Assembly: GCF_900102005.1 (NCBI RefSeq)
Contig: NZ_LT627736.1
Coordinates: 2,294,001 to 2,358,000, forward strand
Source: Microbacterium sp. LKL04
GTDB taxonomy: Bacteria > Actinomycetota > Actinomycetes > Actinomycetales > Microbacteriaceae
Length of the DNA stretch: 64,000 nt
Direction: 5' to 3'
This document shows positions 60,517 through 64,000 of the stretch, piece after piece (within the stretch, counting starts at the first letter, position 1; each line of letters starts with the position of its first letter). The translations under genes were made by a program, and so were the position numbers. The notes under the pieces were generated by a model. The model saw nothing but the letters and a program-made list of their open reading frames with translations, ran no database searches and was not told the DNA's origin.

Positions 60517-60693
60517 AGTGATTCTCCTTAGTACCGTGACACCGGACGGTGCCACCCAAGATCCCTTGTCTGCACCCCGCTCCCGGACACGGCTGTTGGG
60601 CCGTCTTCTGAGGGTGGGATGCGAACTGCGTGCTGGAGTGCGCGCAGACGAAGAGTCAGTCTAGCACGGCCGGGCGTGTCGCCTCGCCGTGGC

Positions 60694-61653
60694 TCAGGCG
60701 GATGCCGCGGTGGCCGACGTGCGCTCGGCTGCGACTTTCGCGGACATGTACCGGTGGAGGACGTCGAGGTCGACTTCACCAGATCGCACGACCGAGGGGA
60801 GGATTGAGATCACGACCCGCGCGATCCGGACGGGACGATCGTGGGCGAGGCCCTCGAAGTAGCGATCGATTATCCGCAGCGCAGAGTGCATCTTGCTCAG
60901 GTCGCGCGAGCGACCAGTTCCTACGAGTGAGAACAAGATCTCGTCGGTGAAGACGCCGGCGTGCTCGTGGAACGCCCACACCTGGTCGGCGGCGCTGCGG
61001 CTAGCGCCGGTCCCGCGGTAGTCGGTTCGGCCCCGCGACGAGTTGACGACGAGGAACGCCGATCGCGCACCCGCGCTACCGAACGTCCCGACGGGCTGCA
61101 TGACGACTGTCCCGTGGGGAAGCACGGTCCGCCGATCCCACTCCACCCGACCGCGCTGACGTCGGGGGATGAGTCGTTGCTCGAGCAGGGCGTCATCGAG
61201 CGACTCCTGCCTTTCGCGCGCGCCACCGCGGGAGAAGCGATCGAGGACTGCGAAGTGCAGCGAGTCCTCCGCGAGACCCTCCACCGCCGCGCGGTCGTTG
61301 ATTCCCAGGACGAAGGATGCGCGCGGGTACTTATCGAGGTTGTCCATGAAGTCGCCCACCACGACCGTGACGCTGTGTCCGGCATCCACCGCAACGGTCA
61401 CACTGCGGAGCCGTGCCTGCGCGATCAGCCCGGCGATGATCGCGGCAACGAGAGCGACACCGAAGATCGATGCGACAACCGGGAAGCGGAGCGGATCGAG
61501 CCCGTCGATGAGGAACACCGCCGCTTGCAGACCCGCGTATCCCACGGTGAACACCGCCGCGAAGACTCGCCATCCGCGGGAGAAGAACCGCCGCAGCCGA
61601 AACCGCGCATACGTGCGGGCCGTGGTCGACTCCCCTACCGTCGTGACCGTCAC
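60694..61653 (-). CDS. membrane-anchored protein with macro-like (DUF6430-like) domain
   Basis: 319 aa. Two membrane segments (about residues 30-75) are followed by a cytoplasmic alpha/beta domain: SVTVVVGDFMDNLDKYPRASFVLGINDRAAVE, RRTVLPHGTVVMQPVG, SAADQVWAFHEHAG and LFSLVGTGRSRDLS. The order resembles DUF6430 macro-type domains, but typical DTD residues are altered to NDRAAVE. The GTG at 61653 overlaps the stop of the cupin gene (GTGA). The family call is tentative. Confidence 0.6.
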   Translation of the reverse strand: MTVTTVGESTTARTYARFRLRRFFSRGWRVFAAVFTVGYAGLQAAVFLIDGLDPLRFPVVASIFGVALVAAIIAGLIAQARLRSVTVAVDAGHSVTVVVGDFMDNLDKYPRASFVLGINDRAAVEGLAEDSLHFAVLDRFSRGGARERQESLDDALLEQRLIPRRQRGRVEWDRRTVLPHGTVVMQPVGTFGSAGARSAFLVVNSSRGRTDYRGTGASRSAADQVWAFHEHAGVFTDEILFSLVGTGRSRDLSKMHSALRIIDRYFEGLAHDRPVRIARVVISILPSVVRSGEVDLDVLHRYMSAKVAAERTSATAASA

Positions 61654-62075
61654 TCTGGCCACCCTTCCGCCACCCACTCCTCTGCGGCGGCGTCGAGCTC
61701 CACGGCAACTTTGTCGTTGCCCGCCGGATTCTTGAAGAAGAACACGCGCGTATGCGCGTAGACCTTCTGCGCATACGCGGTGTTTCGCTCGATCACGTAG
61801 AAGTCGCCGGCCCGAAGATCGTGCACGACTCCCGTAGCGAGTTCGCGGATGAGCAGACGGCCGCGCAGGACCAATTGATACTCCCGCGCGCGGGGATGCA
61901 TATGCGGCTGGTCGACGGTATCCGCGTCGTAGTCCGAGATCCCCGCTTCGAGCTCAGCGTCTTCGATATGCGCCAGCGCTTGAGCGCGTGCCAGGGTTCC
62001 CGTCAGGTACTGACGGCTCCCGCCGCCGACCGCCGCGTCGATGTCTGAGGCGCGGATGACGGATACCTGGGGCAC
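61650..62075 (-). CDS. cupin-domain protein
   Basis: 141 aa single cupin. The barrel includes HMHPRAREYQLVLRGRLLI with metal-site His/Glu, then DLRAGDFYVIERNTAYAQKVYAHTRVFFFKNP. An N-terminal VSVIRASDIDAAVGGGSRQYL precedes it. GTG start at 62075. Coupled to the macro-like membrane protein gene (4-bp overlap) and 9 bp behind the HEAT-repeat gene, so probably an operon. Ligand unknown. Confidence 0.8.
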   Translation of the reverse strand: MPQVSVIRASDIDAAVGGGSRQYLTGTLARAQALAHIEDAELEAGISDYDADTVDQPHMHPRAREYQLVLRGRLLIRELATGVVHDLRAGDFYVIERNTAYAQKVYAHTRVFFFKNPAGNDKVAVELDAAAEEWVAEGWPE

Positions 62076-62084
62076 CCCGTCATG

Positions 62085-62726
62085 CTAGCGGCCGACTTCA
62101 GACGCCTGCGCCGCAGCCACGGCCTCGTCGTACGTCGCCTCCGGGTCGTCCATCAGTCGCGCGGTCACGGCGGCGTGGGCGCGCGTGTACGGGCCACCCG
62201 TCGCGAGTGCCCAGTCGACCTGCGGACGCGCCGGCTCGCCCAGCGTCGCGAACGCCTCGCTCAGACTGCGCCGGGTGTCGTCCTCGCCGCGGGCGAACTG
62301 CGTCGCCAGGGTCGTCGCGAGAGCGGATGCCTCGGCTGCCGGCACGTGCCGTGCTGCCGTCCGCCAGGCCACGCGCGCGACCGCGTCGTCGGCATCCTTC
62401 AGCAGGTCGGCGGTGATCGCCGGCCACACGCGCGGACCGCCGATCTTCGACATCGTGTGCAACGCCTGCGCCCGGATCTGGGCCCCGCGTGAGCCGAGTT
62501 CGACGAGGAGCCGGTCGATGACCTCATCGGCGTCGTGTCGGGTCAACGCCCAGGTCAGCATCTCGCGCACGAGGAACTGCGGCTCGATGCGGCACTGCGC
62601 CACGAGCACCGGGATGTACTCCGAGCGCGGGTGGGTGCCCGCCGTCATCGCGGCCTGCACGCGCGCGGACGGGTCGAGCGACGCGAGGGCGGCCTCGAGC
62701 CGGTCTGCAGCGGACGTCTCGGTCAT
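62085..62726 (-). CDS. HEAT-repeat protein
   Basis: 213 aa, all-helical. Repeats with the HEAT pattern (VREMLTWALTRHDADEVIDRLLVELGSRGAQIRAQALHTMSKIG, then ITADLLKDADDAVARVAWRTAAR) cover residues about 35-205. No enzymatic motif. Likely a scaffold or adaptor. First gene of the putative HEAT-cupin-membrane operon. Confidence 0.82.
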   Translation of the reverse strand: MTETSAADRLEAALASLDPSARVQAAMTAGTHPRSEYIPVLVAQCRIEPQFLVREMLTWALTRHDADEVIDRLLVELGSRGAQIRAQALHTMSKIGGPRVWPAITADLLKDADDAVARVAWRTAARHVPAAEASALATTLATQFARGEDDTRRSLSEAFATLGEPARPQVDWALATGGPYTRAHAAVTARLMDDPEATYDEAVAAAQASEVGR

Positions 62727-62813
62727 GGGTCACCTCACGGGGTCGGGCGGGATGCGGCATCCCACCCTCACTGGAACACGCCGAGGTGAGCGAGTGTTCC
62801 CGGCATCGCGACC

Positions 62814-63479
62814 TTAGCCCGCGGCCTCGCGCGCCCCTCTCCCCCAGCGGAACGCCGACACCGACGGGTCGCCCGGGATCCAGAAGCGCCACGGGAACGC
62901 GTCGGTCCCGGCGATCCCTGCGACGCCGACCCGCGGTCCCGTCGCGATCTCGACCAGCGGATCGGCGCGCAGGAACAGCCGCGCGCTCGCGCCGGCCTGC
63001 TCCTCCCCCGTGACCGCGTCGATGCCGTCGTGCACGGGATTCCGCAGCCCCACCGCATCGCCGAGGCGGCCGGGTCCGCGGGCCAGGTCGCGCGCGGTGC
63101 GCGCCGCGGGCCGGCGGGCGTGCGCGGCATCCGCTCCGTCGACGACCTCTCCGCCGCGCAGCAGGATTCCGCCCGCGACACCCTCGGGACCGCACACGAC
63201 ATTGACGCACGAATGGATGCCGTGGCTCAGGTACACGTACAGATGGCCGGGTTCGCCCCACATCGTCGCATTGCGGGCGGTCGGCCCCATCCGCGCGTGC
63301 GAGCCGGGGTCGGCCTGCGGCCCCGTCCCGCGGCCGTGGTACGCCTCCACCTCGGTGATCCGCAGGGCGACGAAGCCGGTCGCGGTCGTCACGTGCAGCT
63401 CGCCACCGAGCAGGGTCGGCGCGACATCGGCCGGGAGTCCCGCCAGGGCTTCGCGGGTCGCGGCGACGAGGGCGGTCAC
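62814..63479 (-). CDS. DNA-3-methyladenine glycosylase (AAG/MPG family)
   Basis: 221-aa base-excision repair enzyme removing alkylated purines. Family features: LRITEVEAYHG (catalytic Glu), ARNATMWGEPGHLYVYLSHGIHSCVNVVCG, GVAGGILLRGGEVVDG and ARGPGRLGDAVGL. The GTG at 63479 overlaps the stop of the upstream gene (GTGA). Longer same-frame extensions run into that gene and were rejected. Confidence 0.92.
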   Translation of the reverse strand: MTALVAATREALAGLPADVAPTLLGGELHVTTATGFVALRITEVEAYHGRGTGPQADPGSHARMGPTARNATMWGEPGHLYVYLSHGIHSCVNVVCGPEGVAGGILLRGGEVVDGADAAHARRPAARTARDLARGPGRLGDAVGLRNPVHDGIDAVTGEEQAGASARLFLRADPLVEIATGPRVGVAGIAGTDAFPWRFWIPGDPSVSAFRWGRGAREAAG

Positions 63480-64000
63480 AGCGAGGGGGCCTTCCGGCAC
63501 CAGGCGACGTCGAACCCCTCCATGACGGTGACCTGCGTCCCGTCGAGGGCGTAGATGCGCGTCTCGAGCGTCGTCGGCAGCGGCAGCGTGTAACCGTCGT
63601 ACGGGTTGTCGACCACGTTCGGTGCGATGACGAGAGCCGCGTACCGGCCGCTCGGCGACACGCACGTCTGGAGGAGTCCGTCGGCGGGATCGACCTTCGC
63701 GACCACGCTCGCCTTGCCGTCGGCATCCACCCGCATGATGTTCGTGCCGAGCGGGTTCAGCCCGTCGAACGGGGTGAGGGCGCGAAGGGTCGACCCGTCG
63801 GACATCGCCAGGACCGAGCCGGTCTGACCGAGCTCCCCCGCCGTCGGGGGGAGCGGGTTCTCCTTCGCCGAGGCGAGGTCGACGATCGCCGGTCCGTCGA
63901 CGCGCTCGATGTAGGCCGTCGTCCCGGCGATGTCGTCGATCCCGATCGCATTCCCGAGCTCCACGGGAGGCGCCCCCGCCGACGACACGAGGCTGAGCGC
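63476..64000 (-). CDS. beta-propeller-like protein, 5' end beyond window
   Basis: At least 174 C-terminal residues are visible. Strand repeats such as GSVLAMSDGSTLRALTPFDGLN, NIMRVDADGKASVVAKVDPADG and TCVSPSGRYAALVIAPN suggest a propeller fold in which local values are read out. A signal peptide, if any, would lie outside the window. Its stop overlaps the glycosylase start. Unknown function. Confidence 0.6.
   Translation of the reverse strand, partial: ALSLVSSAGAPPVELGNAIGIDDIAGTTAYIERVDGPAIVDLASAKENPLPPTAGELGQTGSVLAMSDGSTLRALTPFDGLNPLGTNIMRVDADGKASVVAKVDPADGLLQTCVSPSGRYAALVIAPNVVDNPYDGYTLPLPTTLETRIYALDGTQVTVMEGFDVAWCRKAPSL

Noticed and set aside
60517..60693. Zur box upstream of rpmB
   Set aside because: No TGAAAA-N-TTTTCA-like palindrome is visible in the leader.

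Overview
The window reads as a chromosomal segment of a high-GC actinobacterium of the family Microbacteriaceae, most likely Microbacterium or a close relative. Support comes from the GC-rich codon use, many ATGA/GTGA coupled gene junctions, GTG starts, an Rv0102-type CopD/CtaG membrane fusion, a short HU protein without a Lys-rich tail, cysteine-free S14/L33/L28-type ribosomal proteins, and a small protein (58070-58402) of a family common in Microbacteriaceae. One tRNA-Gly(CCC) is present. I saw no rRNA, CRISPR array, integrase or intact transposase gene.

Layout. 1-6.9 kb: 5' part of dcd preceded by a 32-bp tandem repeat, a GH42 beta-galactosidase with a divergent TetR regulator and a palindromic operator, a zinc alcohol dehydrogenase with a LysR regulator, and a divergent MFS pump. 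7.0-10.15 kb: tRNA-Gly, immediately followed by a transposon-like 3.06-kb element. It has 26-bp terminal inverted repeats and a 5-bp TCCAT target duplication, and it carries a secreted WHH-nuclease toxin and a DUF1963-like probable immunity gene but no transposase. 10.15-16.4 kb: GH127 beta-L-arabinofuranosidase, two sugar permeases and a binding lipoprotein, divergent from a LacI regulator. 16.5-23.6 kb: mixed small genes, an SDR, an aldehyde/alcohol dehydrogenase, an aldo-keto reductase, a MarR regulator and two paralogous small proteins.

23.8-30.8 kb: a nitrite assimilation operon (nirC, nirB, nirD, a siroheme synthase/methyltransferase, a uroporphyrinogen-III-synthase/winged-helix fusion and cbiX). 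Its last five genes are joined by 4-bp start/stop overlaps, so nitrite reductase and its siroheme cofactor supply are made together. 30.8-40.1 kb: DMT exporter, a beta-lactamase-fold lipoprotein whose three catalytic motifs all look degenerate, a PIF1-like helicase, a membrane protein, CopD-CtaG, HU, a prolyl aminopeptidase and an HSL-type esterase.

40.2-54.5 kb is the accessory region. Eight copies of a 22-bp palindrome (core AAACGATCGTTT, arms GCCGA/TCGGC) separate packets of one to five genes: a PH-like membrane protein; an ankyrin protein; a TetR-controlled flavin monooxygenase operon that includes a nitroreductase, a UDP-glucose dehydrogenase and a flavin reductase; a TIR-domain protein; a GNAT acetyltransferase; small membrane proteins; and a zinc-hook AAA_13 ATPase. 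Three copies are the right end of an 86-90-bp element that aligns without gaps. I regard this as the most interesting feature. It could be a cassette-like or REP/MITE-like organisation, but no recombinase is present to decide. 54.5-58.8 kb continues with a mobile-element-type winged-helix gene that abuts a 5'-shortened Old-Yellow-Enzyme gene, an aldo-keto reductase, the Microbacteriaceae small protein and inverted-repeat-rich spacer. 59.3-64 kb: arsC, rpmB-rpmG-rpsN, a HEAT/cupin/membrane-protein operon, an alkylpurine glycosylase and the 3' part of a propeller-like gene running off the end.
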